DNA from: Branchiostoma floridae
Lineage: Eukaryota; Chordata; Leptocardii; Amphioxiformes; Branchiostomatidae
NCBI RefSeq assembly: GCF_000003815.2
Contig: NC_049995.1
Location: 5,072,183 to 5,136,182 of the forward strand
DNA: 64,000 bases
Reading direction: 5' to 3'
Both the position numbers and the translations under genes were made by a program. How positions within the stretch are numbered: position 1 is the stretch's first letter; each line of letters begins with the position of its first letter. Positions 44,931 through 58,320 of this stretch are shown here, piece by piece. The notes under the pieces were generated by a model. The model made no database searches. It was not told where the DNA came from and saw only the letters and a list, made by a program, of their open reading frames with translations.

Positions 44931-47900
44931 GAGTATCAACCTCTGTGACAAACCTCTGTGACTGCTTAGTGAGAGGTATAAAGGAGGCTATATACATTAG
45001 GGCACTCCACCCATCACTGAATACAGACGGTGGGCGATATAAACTTCCTGGCACTTTGATCGATTGCTGACGCCACGTATACGCAAGATGACGTGTCGAT
45101 AAGGGCACGTGTTTTCAACTCTTGCTAGTTTACATTCGGAAATAAATGATAAACAATATTTTTTTTTTTGTGAATATCTGGTGTATTTGCAGCCAGTAGG
45201 TACTCAATACACCCGGGGTAATGAGGCTGATTTACGTGTTCGGGCCGGGCACCTTCTCGAGCACGAGACCGTGAGCAGAATGGCGGGATCGTTCGGTTTT
45301 TTTTTTTTTGTTTGCCAATTATATATGACACCAGTGGGCTGTGAAACCCCCGACAGACTAAGTTATATTCCAATATCTCATATTTATATATAAGCTGTAA
45401 TTCATACAAATACCGCCAGAAGGCAATCTTAACCCTCTGTTTGTAAAACTGTTCGTGCAGTCTGGAGAAATATCACGGAGGGAGCAAGGGGCCAGTCACT
45501 GGCCTAGGCACTTAGGCAGGTAGGCAGGCAGGTTTGTAAAACCAGTGTTTGAGAGTAAAAAGAACCATTCTTGTATGTTCCAGAACGATTGCATTCTTTT
45601 CAAACGTCATTAAAACGAACCGGATTCCTACGCTGTAAATTACATTAAATCATTAAAAAAAAGCTTTAAATCTAATTAATTAGTTGGTTTGAATGAGGGC
45701 CATTTCGTCTCTGTTGGTACGTCCAGGTCTTCTGTTATGTTCCCGAACGTCGTTGTTGGTAGCTCTCGTGTATTTCGTACATGCCCGTCTATAACAATAA
45801 ACGTTAACTGATAAGGTATTTCGCGGTAACTATGATGTAACCAAGGAGGTTTTCAACCTTGATGTAACTATCTACATGTACAAGCCCAAAGCGTTCTAGA
45901 GAGACCAACATTTTCACTTGTTTCGTTCATCTATGCCTTAACGTTGAATTCACGGTACTAGTACTGTACATCTGAAAACAAGTTACAAGCGAAGCCGAAG
46001 GAAGCTGTCTGTTTGACAAAAACGCTTAGCTATAGGATTTACTAAAGTTTAGTTATCAGGCATTACTACTTGTCGTGTCAGCTGGATATAGGAGTAGATT
46101 GCACCGTCATTGTGACAACATAGCCAGTGAACTTCTGAATAAAGATATAACATTATCGTTTTGGTCATACAGCAATGGTGAAAAACATTCTTTGATTCGA
46201 GTTTAATAATGCTAACTTCTCGTTAACTTTGAATCACGAACTACATTTCTTGAAGGACTAACGTTATATCCTCCACAACAATTTGTCGGAACTATGGTTT
46301 GGGACAGGTATTACCGCTTACCGCTTACCGGTCCCTTGACCGGGGGTGGTATAATCATTTCTAACTTCATTTGCTAACTTTGATTGTCCACTTATAGTTT
46401 ATTTATCTAACGCTACATTACCAATATCATTATAATGAGTTTATATGCCGATTTCCTATATGATCGCCTGAAAATAGATAGTTACCACGACATGTTTGCC
46501 CCATCTTTTCTATCCAAGAAAAACAAAACGAAAAACGTTTGAAAGTTTTCAAAATCTATCTAGTTACTTGAGTAACGTTAACGTTACCCTTGCGTAAGTT
46601 ATACCTGGATGTGTAACCTTCAACGACGCACATAAAGAATCACCCAACGCTTGTGGTGTAATAAAATCACCTAACCAAATACAATATAGACAAGTATAGC
46701 TTGGCAAACTAAACGACCTCCAGAGCGCATTTTCTTTTACATTACCTCCCAGACTACAATTGTCTTTCCCCGCCATTCTATGACCAAAGGTAAGACAACA
46801 CCTTTTGAGACATACGATCACCAGTGTATGGTTCACATTACTCCTAGGGCTCAATGTAGGGTTTACTGAAAAACCGTACCATGAAGGTTTGCTGCCCTTA
46901 TGAAAATCAAACACCGCCTTTACTCAGTTCAGTTGAAACATAAATGAAGCGGATAAGAAATGAAAATTGCATAAGACGAGAAAATGCTGTCCAACTCGGC
47001 TGTTCATTAAAATAATGGGTAGCAGTGTGACTGGATAACTCCATACAGAGCCTCCGTTACTTGGGCCGAGTAGAGTGACCTTACCCAGCGCGGGACAGTT
47101 GTCAGTCTGTCAGTTCCGTCCAAGTTTCTTCAGTTTTCTTAGGATTTCTCAAGACAGCGTGAGTATCTTAAACCTGTGCGACTTGTCAACCTCTTCAAGA
47201 AGTAAGTTTTGAATTTGAGTGAGAAAATCCTTGAGAACGATAACGTTACTTATTGCAGACGACATTTTAAATTTTGCACATGCATGAGAGAGGGCGGTAA
47301 AAAAACTCTGTAAAAACTGACAGACGAAATCTGTGCTTACTATTTTGGCAAGATTTGTGAATTTCTTGGTTTTAAGTAATCTCCTTTCTTGTTCACTGGC
47401 TTGGTGCTTCGAGGAAGGGTTTGACCTTGCTTTATTCACTCGGGTTGTTTTGATGTTTAGCAATTTTGTTGTGTTGTTTTTGTTGTCAAACAGTAAACAG
47501 TCTTGTCGTGATTTTGTTATCTCAAAACACCGTGCGATGTTTTGACTAGGCCAAAATAGAGAATTGTTTCCTGTCAAAACCTTGCTGTTTATTACATTCC
47601 TTCGTTATATGTATGTCTGAACTGAACTAATATCAATATCTTGAATTATTCCATGATCTTTGCTGAAGTCTCAGAACTATCGAACTTTGACAGAAATTCT
47701 AGGGGGAGGGGGGCGATTTTATTTCTTCAATTTGTTGAAACTTTGTGGGACTATCAATATGTTATGAATAGAACATAGACTAAGCCAGTATTACACTATG
47801 CAATGCTCAGTAAAAAAACAGCTAAAAAAACTAACATGACATACTTTATTATTGAATACAAATTGATTATTAATTAACATGTATTATCAATTAATCAGCT

Positions 47901-48200
47901 TCCTATTCACATGAAATCTATTTATTTATTCAAATTGCAACAAGGGCAATACAATGTGGACACATAGGCAGCATGCTGATATCGTGACCACATACATACA
48001 TATACAATACAAATCATAATGCTACACAACAATGGCATAATCAAGAACTAACAACATATCTAACATGTTCGTCTAAAATCAGTCTACAATCTTATTTACA
48101 ATATACAATTCAAGTCATAATTGCTTCATATCACAAAAATAGTTTGTTCACAAGTTCGGAGATCTGAGGTCATCTGAAGGAAAAGCTATATACAAACATG
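44930..48200. other. AT-rich spacer with no supported gene
   Basis: Short open frames occur on both strands (for example a 142-codon one on the minus strand at 47149-47577, Lys/Asn-rich with no recognisable domain). None has splice signals and homology that I can defend. A stretch at 47920-48170 (attgcaacaagggcaatac..) looks like a dispersed-repeat end. Confidence 0.4.
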
Positions 48201-48228
48201 AAATCTGGTTTCAGTTTAATAAATACAT

Positions 48229-48858
48229 TTGTCTGCAGATGTTCAGGTTGTCAAAGATCAAGCAAGGTTGTTGGGGAAACCAACTAAAGGAGGTTGTATA
48301 GAATTAGAAACATTACATACAGATCATTTCAATCTTCCCAACATCTGCTTGGATACAAGTCAATGCAGCTGTATTAATCATACTATTCATAGGCCAATGC
48401 AGGGTTGTAGCCAACCTGAAATAATTTTCCGTCCTCTTGATTTTGAATCCTACCAAGCGCTGAAGGTGCAAACGTCCTAGGCATCCTCCTCTGGAAACTT
48501 TTGACATCTAGACCCTCTGAAATGCTGTTTCCTGCATTTTGAGGTGTAAATTTTGCTGGTAGACTAAGTTTTTAATCTTTTTGGTGAAAAATTACACAAG
48601 AGACTTAGACAGTTTTTTTATATCTTTACTGACTTAACATATAGATTTTTGTCCATCACAGAGGACGGGCAAAAATATTTTCCGTCCCCAGCTGCAAAAT
48701 TCCGTCAAAGGACAGGAGACGGGTTCTAGCTACAACCCTGGGCCAATGTTACATCTCCACAAAGATGTTGAGGTGAATTCTGTCATGAGTTCAGAAGGAT
48801 GTATATTTCCATGTATTGCGAAAGCTTTTTTAAACGATCTTGGAAAACTTAAGACTCT
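48229..48858 (+). pseudogene. Exon-like ORF split by a hAT MITE
   Basis: An open frame begins after a good acceptor (acatttgtctgcag, exon from 48240) and reads DVQVVKDQARLLGKPTKGG.. to HRPM at 48399. Leaving out the inserted element 48400-48740 and one target copy, the same frame continues LHLHKDVEVNSVMSSEG.. for about 40 codons to a TGA near 48858. Together it is about 95 codons. I do not recognise the protein. It could be the last exon of an unknown gene, or chance. Confidence 0.4.
48400..48740. mobile_element. 341-bp hAT MITE with perfect 8-bp target duplication
   Basis: The ends are CAGGGTTGTAGC and GCTACAACCCTG. The 8-bp GGCCAATG flanks it on both sides (48392-48399 and 48741-48748), which is diagnostic of hAT. 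The interior repeats ttccgtcc/ggac motifs. No transposase is present. Confidence 0.92.
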
Positions 48859-49156
48859 GTGAATTGTCCTGTTCTTGTGTAAGAATTTGCAAAATGCTCA
48901 GAAATTACAGCTCTAAAAAAAGCTGTAAGATTGTAAATATCCCAAGGATCATTACTGTCATTGCATGTCCAATTGGTAGTTGACACAATCAGGTTGCCAC
49001 AAAAGCTTGTATAATCAGACTCCTTTACATGTACCTGCTTGAGAAAATAGTGCACTCAATGGAGTACTGCCTTGTTTGCGTATCTTTAGACGTCGGATGT
49101 TTACTTTGGTAAGTACGAGACGATGTGTACACGGCGTCTTTCAGGCAAAGAACATT

Positions 49157-49170
49157 GTTGCCATGGCAAC
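49157..49170. promoter_or_regulatory. Perfect RFX/X-box palindrome
   Basis: GTTGCCATGGCAAC is an exact palindromic X-box. No gene start was identified beside it. Others are at 52210 and, in relaxed form, 54146 and 58931. Confidence 0.5.
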
Positions 49171-52100
49171 AAAGCAGTGCTCAATTGTCATCATTCATAG
49201 ATGCCACAAAAATGGTCTAAAAACCAAAGTTGGATATTTTTCACCGTTTTGCATACTGGGAAAGCTGAGTCGTAACCAAAGCTTCAATCTAGCATCAGTG
49301 ACATTTTAACTCTCTAACATTACATGATTGTATGTCACTTGCTAATAATGTTATATGTGTAAAGAGACATTTTTTTTAGATTATAAATTGATTGAATACA
49401 GGCTCATTTTAGATTGATTGAATACAGACACACACAGAATACGGTAGGACCTAATTGTCAATGGACATAATTGGGTTTCTCATGTGCACTCAATGTACCT
49501 AACAGGAGTCTAGTATTGTATTACCATTTTATTGAAAGCAATTGAATTCACTGTCATGAGGCAGTCTTATTTAACAATAAGCCTTTAGTTGGCTCATGCG
49601 GTATTCAATTTCCTTTCTCACCTGGTATAATTATCCTGGACAGCTTCAAGGGTCGTTGGTCTTTGTATGCACACCTTTTTCAGTCCCTACATTCAATCTT
49701 TTCAAAGTCGTTCTTAAAGGGTCACGAGAGTCCTTTCTGTGCTATTTAAAATATCAAGCAGTCTCGAACTTAGCAGCATTAGTTCATTTGATCTACGTTT
49801 TATTTATGATAATTGCAGTCATAAAATGATTAGAACATGATGTAATAGAAAATAAGATGGCTTAAAATGTACAGTGCAAAGAATAGCGCTGAGTGTACTG
49901 ACATTGCATTAGGTAATGCTTTACCGATTTATGCCAGTTTCCAAGTTCAAATTCTAATTTTCATCTCTTTGCAAAGGAAAGGTGACAAAGGCCACAAGTA
50001 AACTGAACACATGTAAGCAAACTTTGGCATGGCAAACCGTAGTCTAGCCCAAACATAAGCCTGCACGTATCGAGTAACGTACCTAGGCTACTATCTGGTA
50101 CGTTATCTGTGTTCGTTCATGTTTGTACCTGTGTTTGTACAGTTGCATGATAAATTTTACAAACTGTGCTGGTATCAGAGGCAAACAGGCGTACACAGTC
50201 TTTGTGATAAGGCAGGACCCACAGAACTTAAGGTTACAAAAGTTTTGAGACAATGCCCATACTTTTCTTTGAATTTCCTCTCAAAGAAATTACTTTTTTT
50301 TGTACTTTGTGCGTGTGCTTCATCTGTTAGATATGTCTTATAAGAGGCATAGTGTTTATATTATATATTCTCAGCCTAAAAAGTCATTTAAAACAAGTTC
50401 GCAAAAGTCTCTGTGGATAGTTTCACCAGGTTGGTACGTCACTGAATAAAGAGACTCTTTTTACACAACCTCTGCTTTATTTCCACTGACAAGTCTAAAT
50501 AATAAGTAAATTGCTCTGAGGAAGGTGACAGACAGTCACTGAAACGTCAGTGGAAATAAAGCAGCGGTTGTGTACATCTCAAAGAGTCTCAATTTTAAAA
50601 GTCTCGTAGTTGAAAATCAAGCCTTGTTATGTGGATTTGTTAAACCAGGTTAAACAATGCAGAAACATGGTGTTAATTGACTTAATTGGCCATCAGTTTA
50701 CTACTACCTATTTGTATTTCATTCAAGATTTATATGGTAGTTTGTGGTAATTACAACAGCACAAACTTAGCTTGTATTGGGTCTTATACCGATCAATATT
50801 TTGGTACAGTGATAAATTTGTTGACCCATTTTCGAGTGCTTGCTCAAAGGGTGGGGGTCTGACCACTGACCCTGCAATTCTGTGTTGGGATGGTGGTCAG
50901 AGTTGATGATAAGACTGTTAAGTCTTCGTAAAGCCTTAAAAATTTTTTATCAGTCTTCAACAGATATTGTAACAAGTTCTACATTTTAAATCTTGAATAT
51001 TGACATCTTAAGAACTGAGGCCTTCCGTGTGACATTTTCTAGGAAATGTTGATCAATTGAAATTTTTCCTTTTTCTTTTCAATCTGGAATACTTGACAAT
51101 AGTCTTACTGGAATGATAAACTTGAACGTGTTACATAGAATGGTAGTCAGTTATTTAATACACTGGTGCCCGCGTGACAGGCTTTCTGAAATAAACATTG
51201 GTTGCGTTATTGGGGAAACAGTCTAGAGAGTAGAGACCATTTATAACAACATCTTCATGAATTAAAGTGTAAAAAAACCTGGATTCTGGATCTGTAAAAC
51301 CTTCTTGTCAATTTGCTGTACTATAAGATGTGAAACTGTCCTTAAATAACTTCTACTGTTCACTTGCAAAAGTGTAGATTTCAGTTGTCCCAGGAAGATT
51401 TACAGCACTTTGTGCATGTTTTCAGTCAAAATTTGTATGTGTTTTGACTTAATGTCCTAAAGTTCTGGTATCTTAATCTGATAATGGTGTAGACAGGTAT
51501 TCTTGACATTCTAATAAACAATTACCGGTAAGCTGTGCTAAAAGCCAGTATTTTGTGCTAAAAGGATTAGTAAAGACTGAGTTGTAGGCATTACTGCGTT
51601 ATTCATTGTAACATGAACCAGAACCCATATCTACCAACTTGACAATATAAAACTGTAACACGTTGCAAAGAAGTACTGAGTACCTGTGAGTATTTTTCTC
51701 ACCGTCCTAATCTACAATTACCTGCAGGATAAAAGAATTTGTCTTAAGGATAAAAGACAAAATCTTAAATCCTTCCAAGGGTCTTAACCTAAAACCTTAA
51801 TCCTTGTCAACAAATACTGGTATGCCTTACTGATAAAAGTCTGTAAGAAATTTTTTTAGAGACTTGATGTTTCAAGCATCTTACGCTAATACTGTAATAG
51901 TAATACTTAAATGTGAATGGCTTTTCAACCAGGCTAAGAAGTGACCTGACTACATGTATTTCAGACCTCCCTTTTAGATAAAAAAAGTCTAGAAAGACTT
52001 TTTAAATCTTTAATATTAGGATAAAATCTAAATGTCCAAAACCCTGTCAAGAATCTAAACGTAATAATGTGTATAAATGGTTTTAAAGAGTGTTTTCTTT

Positions 52101-52209
52101 GACGTCCTAATCTGCAATTACTGTACATAACTCTCCATCAAAACACGCTTTCCCAAACCCACTCCTTCCCAGGGCTTGTTACCGGTTCGCTAATTGTCCA
52201 TCAATCACC
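49171..52209. other. AT-rich non-coding stretch
   Basis: No gene is supported. It contains an inverted repeat at about 50452-50600 with a hairpin and GAAACGTC between its arms, and otherwise unremarkable sequence. Confidence 0.4.
50452..50600 (+). repeat. Structured repeat with ~28-bp arms and CTGAGGA...GAAACGTC core
   Basis: The arms acacaacctctgctttattt and aaataaagcagcggttgtgt pair almost perfectly and extend through ccactgac/gtcagtgg. Between them CTGAGGA (50516-50522), a GTGAC-AGACA-GTCAC stem-loop and GAAAC occur in the order of a hammerhead ribozyme core. The expected stem I is not evident. Confidence 0.5.
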
Positions 52210-52223
52210 GTTGCCGTGGCAAC
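52210..52223. promoter_or_regulatory. X-box 128 bp upstream of a candidate start codon
   Basis: GTTGCCGTGGCAAC fits the RFX consensus. Its distance from the ATG at 52352 is typical for X-boxes of cilia genes in animals. Regulation is inferred. Confidence 0.5.
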
Positions 52224-52351
52224 AGAGCTAACACTGCTGACATATTGTTCTCCTTGCCAGGTTGCTGTGGTTGGAGGGAAAGTCCAGATCATGATATGAT
52301 TGTGCGATCTCAGAGTGGTGTTTTGTGCCGGAACAAAGGCCTTGGAAAGCT

Positions 52352-53373
52352 ATGAGTCTAGAGGACCTTACCATGAGCTACAACACTGATAAGAAGTGAG
52401 TATTTCCCTCTTACTTTCAGAAGAAGTCATGAAAGGACTTCCTTGATTTTCCTTTGATATATATTATTAGATACATGTATACTACTATATGGGGAGGTCT
52501 TACAGGACAACTACTGACCCTCAAGCAACCTTGACTCATGTAACGTAACATGTACTTTGAAACTACTTTCGGAATTGTGATCATTGATACGGTGATTTGA
52601 TTGTAGCCTTCGTATCTCTTGTATGATTATTGGTTCAACTCGGTTATTAGATACTGATTCTTGTGTCTTTTTTTGACAAAAGGTTCTATCACACAAAATT
52701 GTACCATGTACGTCATACATTTTCAAATACTTTTGAATTAAAGATTTTAGTAATGTTTTTGTGAAATTTCATGAAGATTGCAGAAATCAACTTTGATTTG
52801 AAAAACCATTTTATTAAAACTTAATTGACTAGTATATGTTTTAAAGGCTAAACGTGATAATTTCTAATGGGATTCTTTTTTCTACCTTGACTGTTACTAG
52901 TGTTAGTAACATTGCTACCCTTGTGTAGAATGCTAAAAAAATGATCTTTTGGCTATATTTTTCCTTAGCAATAGCATTAGAGTGATCCAATTTATTACAC
53001 ACTTGTATGTACACATGTATAGCTATCTAAAGGTAATAGACTAACATTTTACCCATCTTGCGTTACATGACGTGTGCAATTTAAAAGAAGAAAAGAAGAA
53101 ACCAAAATAGCTTGAAACAAATAATTTCGTGTAATCCGTTCCGGATAGTTATGGCTAAAACAGTACTGACATGCAGTGAACACCAAAAGGTGTTGCTATT
53201 TTTAGTAACTTTGTGCATTCATTAATTGTTAATGACTGGGTTGTGCAGCATTTTCAGTTGTTTATCACTTTGTGTACCTCAATTGTTGCAGACTTCAGGT
53301 GAGCAAAGCAGAGAGACAAGACCGGAAAAACGTCCTGCCATTCCTAAAGCCTCTTCCACCTTCCAAACATGGG
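52352..53373 (+). CDS. 5' end of an unidentified spliced gene, exons 1-2
   Basis: Exon 1 is 52352-52395, starting ATG (MSLEDLTMSYNTDK) and ending at a gtgagt donor in phase 2. Exon 2 is 53292-53373, after a gttgcag acceptor, continuing in frame as LQVSKAERQDRKNVLPFLKP and ending LPPSKHG at a gtatgtg donor in phase 0. A second in-frame AG seven bases on would give a stop, so the first is chosen. I do not recognise the protein. Later exons were not identified in the remaining 10 kb, so a very long intron would be needed. The X-box suggests a ciliary role, which is speculative. Confidence 0.5.
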
Positions 53374-56300
53374 GTATGTGATCTTATCTATTTATATTCA
53401 TTTTATTATTACAGGGCACAAAGTACTTTTTGGGCATACCTACACAAGTGCAGGTAACATTGGAAACCACCTGCACCAGACAAATTTTAAAACAAACTTT
53501 AGAAAGTAGTGATCAATATATACAAAGATCTGTTCACTGTTCAGTCAATGCAGGTAGTAAAAATCCACAATACACCAGTCCTACATCATAGTAGTCATAA
53601 ATTTATTAAATAGAACATACCCTGTACATGGACCAGTGCATGTTAGGTGCAGATATCAGAAATACCTAATATGTATTGCGAGTGGAACATCATCAAGAGT
53701 ACTAATTTGATATTAGAAAGGCCTTGAATGTGTCTCATTCCAAAGTCATATCTTCACAGAATATCCTTTACTGTTGTGTTATATCAAATATCATAAGACA
53801 TCGATGGATGATATAGCTGACGTAATATGTGTATGTGGGTCCTTAATTGCTCTGTTGCACAGAGACCCTATTGTGGTTACTGGATAAGTCGAAAACATGC
53901 GAAGCCAGTAGAAAATCCATCCATCAAATGTATGAAGATAAATTATTCCCATCCAATCAACAAAATATCCCATGAATATTTTATTGTATTGTGATTAGAA
54001 AAGACATGATTGTCCCCCTTCATTGAATGAAACGTCTTCTTCCTGAATTGGTGCAATCAAGCAGTTTGTTTAGTGTACTGTAATCACAGTTTATTTATGT
54101 CTCATGTTCTAAAGGGCTTATATACTGTCGCCTGCATGGTGCATTGTTGTCCTTGGCAACCAACATGGCTGCTGGGTACAGATTGCAATCTTGCAATTTT
54201 TTTATTGCCTGGCAGTTTAGGAAATGATAGAATACTTAAGCAAGTGTGTACTTGATAATGGTGGTATTCAAGTACCAACAATATGTTTCAGGTATTTGAT
54301 AATGTTTTTCAGGTTTTTATGCTAAAGCCCAGGCTTTTTTTCTTTATACAGTAATGCTTATCACGTAACCATAAGAGTACCAAGTTAGTGTTTTGAAATG
54401 TTTGATATGATTCTGGCCAGTACTTGATAATGCTGTCCAATTCTTGGACCAACTTAGTCTTAAAGTATTTTTAAATGAAAGGTTTAGATGGAAATTAAGT
54501 GCTAAATTGTACTAGCTTTCTACCCAAATGAAATCACACATTTTGTACAGTTGTCTATTACATGAATTTGACTATAAATGTACCATACCAGAATATTGTT
54601 CCTAAAATGTTCTAAGTATTCTGAAATATTTTTCAGGCTATGTCCTGTCTGAACAATGTAGGGGTTGTTTATGGGAGAGGTTCAGTTGGTAAAGGTGGTG
54701 ATTTGTATTGTCACATGGAGGGTTCCTCAAGCATGTCTGCCCCTCGCTTCCACCTCGTGTACTGTTGACTCAAACGTCGTGGTCTAGTTGCGTACAGCAA
54801 AGCCTCTATCCAGCGGCTACCGTGAACCGTGGAAGATCACTTTGCCCGGCTTTTGTAGCCCGTGCCTTGACACAAAACACGGCCGCTTGCGCCCGCTGGT
54901 TTGGGCAAACAAAGACGCCTCCTCAAGTGCCCTCTGCGTAACCCTCCTTCAAACTCTCTAACTCTCTGTCCAACTGTTTATGTCTTGTGCTTTATATCAA
55001 CAAGTCTATGTAAACACTTGAAGAGCGATAGAATGGGGGAAACGGATTATGACGCTTGTAAGTCCTAATTTGTACAACCCCCCAAGAGGGAAAGTTTTGG
55101 GCGCGGTATTCGGGTAAATTATCGCTCCTCGTAGCACGGTATTTTGCGGGCTGGCATGTGGTTGCCACTTCGTTCTGCTGCATTTCTGTTCCTCATCATG
55201 TTACCTTGTTTTCCAGCAGTAACCTCATTTTTTTTCACTCAAACAGTGAATTCACTTATTTTTGTAGTAACTCAATTTGCACTGGGAAGGGTTTTGCAAG
55301 GTTTTAAGGTCTTGGCAGAATCGATAATTGTATAGTAAGTAATACACTGGAAAGGTGTTGTGAATCTATAGACTAGTGGAAAGGTGGAAACTTCTTTATG
55401 AATAAATAAAATTAGAATTGCAAATGTTTCAAAATTTACAGTATGTTCTGGTGAGCATTGTAAATAACAAATTTATACTTGTGAAAGACTTAACCCTCAT
55501 GCATTGTATAGGTTTACTCTGCTAGCACACAGTACCTACGAATGTGCATTTGTATGTACAACTTGCAGATTATCTAAGAGGAAAACATGCAGGTAAAAGG
55601 TCATGTAGAAAGGTGAAACACAGTTACTCAATTGTCATGATCCAAAAATAAAGATGACTGTTTTTGCTTGTCTGAATAGATTTCTGAATATCTGGTTCTT
55701 ACTCCAAGAAAGATTTTATCTCAAAGTCATATCAATGTCTATGAATAGAACACAAGTACAATATTGATTATTTCATGCCACTGGTGCCAGTTTCTCAAGT
55801 GTTAACCTAATTTTTCTTACGTTAGGCCTGCCAACCACAGGAAACCTGTCCTGATTTCTAAGGACCTGAAGAATGTTGTTTAAACAGTCTCACACCGTTG
55901 CTTAGATTTATAGACATAACTATTTACTGACAAGCAGGTAGCAAAGTACATCTTTTGTGTGGACAGCTTTTAATACTGTTCAGTCTATGCAAAGCCTTGT
56001 GTCACGTATCTAAGTGCAGTATTACTGTATCTAATAATTTTAGTATCCATGCTGAAAAGAAAAAGGATAGATAATCATTGAAAGAAAGACTTATATATAG
56101 CACTATCCAACCTCAGCTCAAAAGGACCACTTAGGGAACTGATGAAATATTGTCTAATACATGGACAAGTGGCCATTGTAGAAAGGATTTGATACTTGTT
56201 TCAATGGGAAAAATTATTTAAGGGACCACTGAAAAGTCATATTGGCCAGGGGGGTCCTTATGTGGTGGTCATTTGTACAGGTTTGACTGTAACATACAAA

Positions 56301-58300
56301 ATACTGTCACTTACTAGTAATAGATTGGTGGATTATGAAAATCTGGTACAATCATCATGATTCTGTCATGATTTCTAATGTTAGAGAAAACGTATAATTT
56401 GATTGAATATATCATGAATCCAAATTTTCAGAGCATCTTTCTGATTATAAAAGTGACCACTTTAAAGCTGTTTTACAGTAATATGCTAATTTGATATCTT
56501 ACGATTGCGTACTCAAAGACCCTACCAGACAGAGCTATTGAAACCCTGTCAGGCCTTAACAACTGTAGAATAGATGTTCCAAGTGACATAAAACAGGGCA
56601 TGTGATGTCATTCATGCTGTCCAAGGCTTGGAGACAGGTTGGCAAAGTCTTCTATTGGTAAACAAACTCATCAGTGACATTTGGAAGAGACTCAGCCAAG
56701 AGAGGTATGCAGGGTAAGCCGAAAGTAACATTGAGAGCAAGTCAAGATGGCATTCGTATGGAGTGGAACTTTAAGTATCGGGTAAGACACTTTACTGACT
56801 TTCTTAAAATCTATGGAATCTCTTGATTTTTGGAATGCTTTTTGCTTAACTCCGTTCGAAATGGAATCAGTAATAGTTCACTTATCTGGATTCAAACTAG
56901 GGACTTTCTCTCTATTCTTAAGTCTACCAGTCAGCAGGAGGCTATACAAACTCTATAAAATTGAAAAAAGGTTGTTCAAACAAATTCTTAAGGTGTAAGT
57001 CTTAGACAGGGGTGTAGAAATTGTTGTTATTCAGTAATTTGTAATGACTTAGAAGTTAGATGGGTATGTTTTGGACAATAAGGACTATAGATGCCTACTT
57101 GTACATGTGGTAGCAAAATTTTGTGAAGTCCAATTTTGTTCTTCAATGTAAAAGACTTTCAATCAACACACTTATGAAGAAGGGTAGTGCTGGCGTGACC
57201 TGGTATGCTAATGACCAAAGGAAAAGGGAGTCAAAGTCAAAGTCCTTCCGACGCCATCTCCGTTTCAGTAGCTTGGGGCCACACACATAGTTTGTGCAAT
57301 CACTACAGCAGGGGGCTAGTCCACTGGTAGTGGCGTGTGTTCAAGTCCATACTCTTTTCCGAATGCTGAATGCTAAGCAGAGAAAGCTGTATGTACCATT
57401 TGAAAGTTTTGGATGACTGCTCTACCCTTAATGGGTCAGGTAGAGAACTTGTGCTACAGATAGTAATAGGATTAACGTTATGCATGATGCAAGACATGTA
57501 AGGAGTTCATCGTCCGACCTCGGAGTTCATTAACCAACTCTTACATTCTATTTCAGTCATATAACAATGGCACATATTCATCAGGCATTTTCATGTGTTA
57601 TATTGACGTCAAACCTTGAGGATCTGGACTCTATCAAAAGCCTATCAGAGATATATAATGGGTGTCCTGTCAGAGTTATCAATGGAATTTACGACCCCAT
57701 TGTGTGTGGTGGTTTTGTGACGTACATTTCTGGATAAAGACAGATTTATTGGGTATTACTCTGTCTTGTTTTATTGGTTAACTCAATTGAGATTGCAACA
57801 TGTGATCAGAAAAATGATAAGATAGAGTTTTCTTGTTGTGTATTGTAATCAATCAATCTGTCAATCAATCATCCACTTACATCATCATGAGTTATCAAAT
57901 ATGTTGAACTTCTTTGATAAGAATGGTGAAGATTTAATTTGTATTGAGTAGCTTTGCTTTGGAAAAAAACTGCTTGTTGCATGATGTATAGCCAGATTTA
58001 ATTGCACTTCATCCCCGAAGGCAAATTTAGCTCTAGACAGTGGAGTTTACAAAATGTAACACAGACTACTGTACATGATGTGCAGTTCATATTGAATGCA
58101 GTGGTGGGAGAAGATAAATGATAGAAAATAATATAATCACATTCATTTATCTACAATCTTGTGGGTAAGTTTAGACAACTATCTGATGGTTGTTTTACAG
58201 ACAAAAATCCCATCACTAGATATGGTATCAATGTTCTGAATTCATAACTCACTGTTTGGTCAACACAAATTTATCTTCTCATAGTTATTTGTTATCATGT
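53374..58300. other. Putative long intron or intergenic DNA
   Basis: No further exon could be defended. It contains a GC-richer island at 54700-54990 whose frames show no known domain, a relaxed X-box at 54146, the decayed end of a Tc1-like MITE near 56105-56291, and a SINE fragment at 57237-57410. Confidence 0.4.
57237..57410 (-). repeat. tRNA-derived SINE, family 2, head missing
   Basis: The body (gccatctccgtttcagtag..gggccacacac..cagggggctagtccactggtagtgg..gctaagcagagaaagc) matches 29088-29310. The tRNA-like head is replaced by unrelated sequence. Confidence 0.65.
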
Positions 58301-58320
58301 AAGTCGTGCATAATTTATAC

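Noticed and set aside
47149-47577. A 142-codon minus-strand gene
   Set aside because: Composition follows local AT bias, with no domain, homology or splice context that I can recognise.
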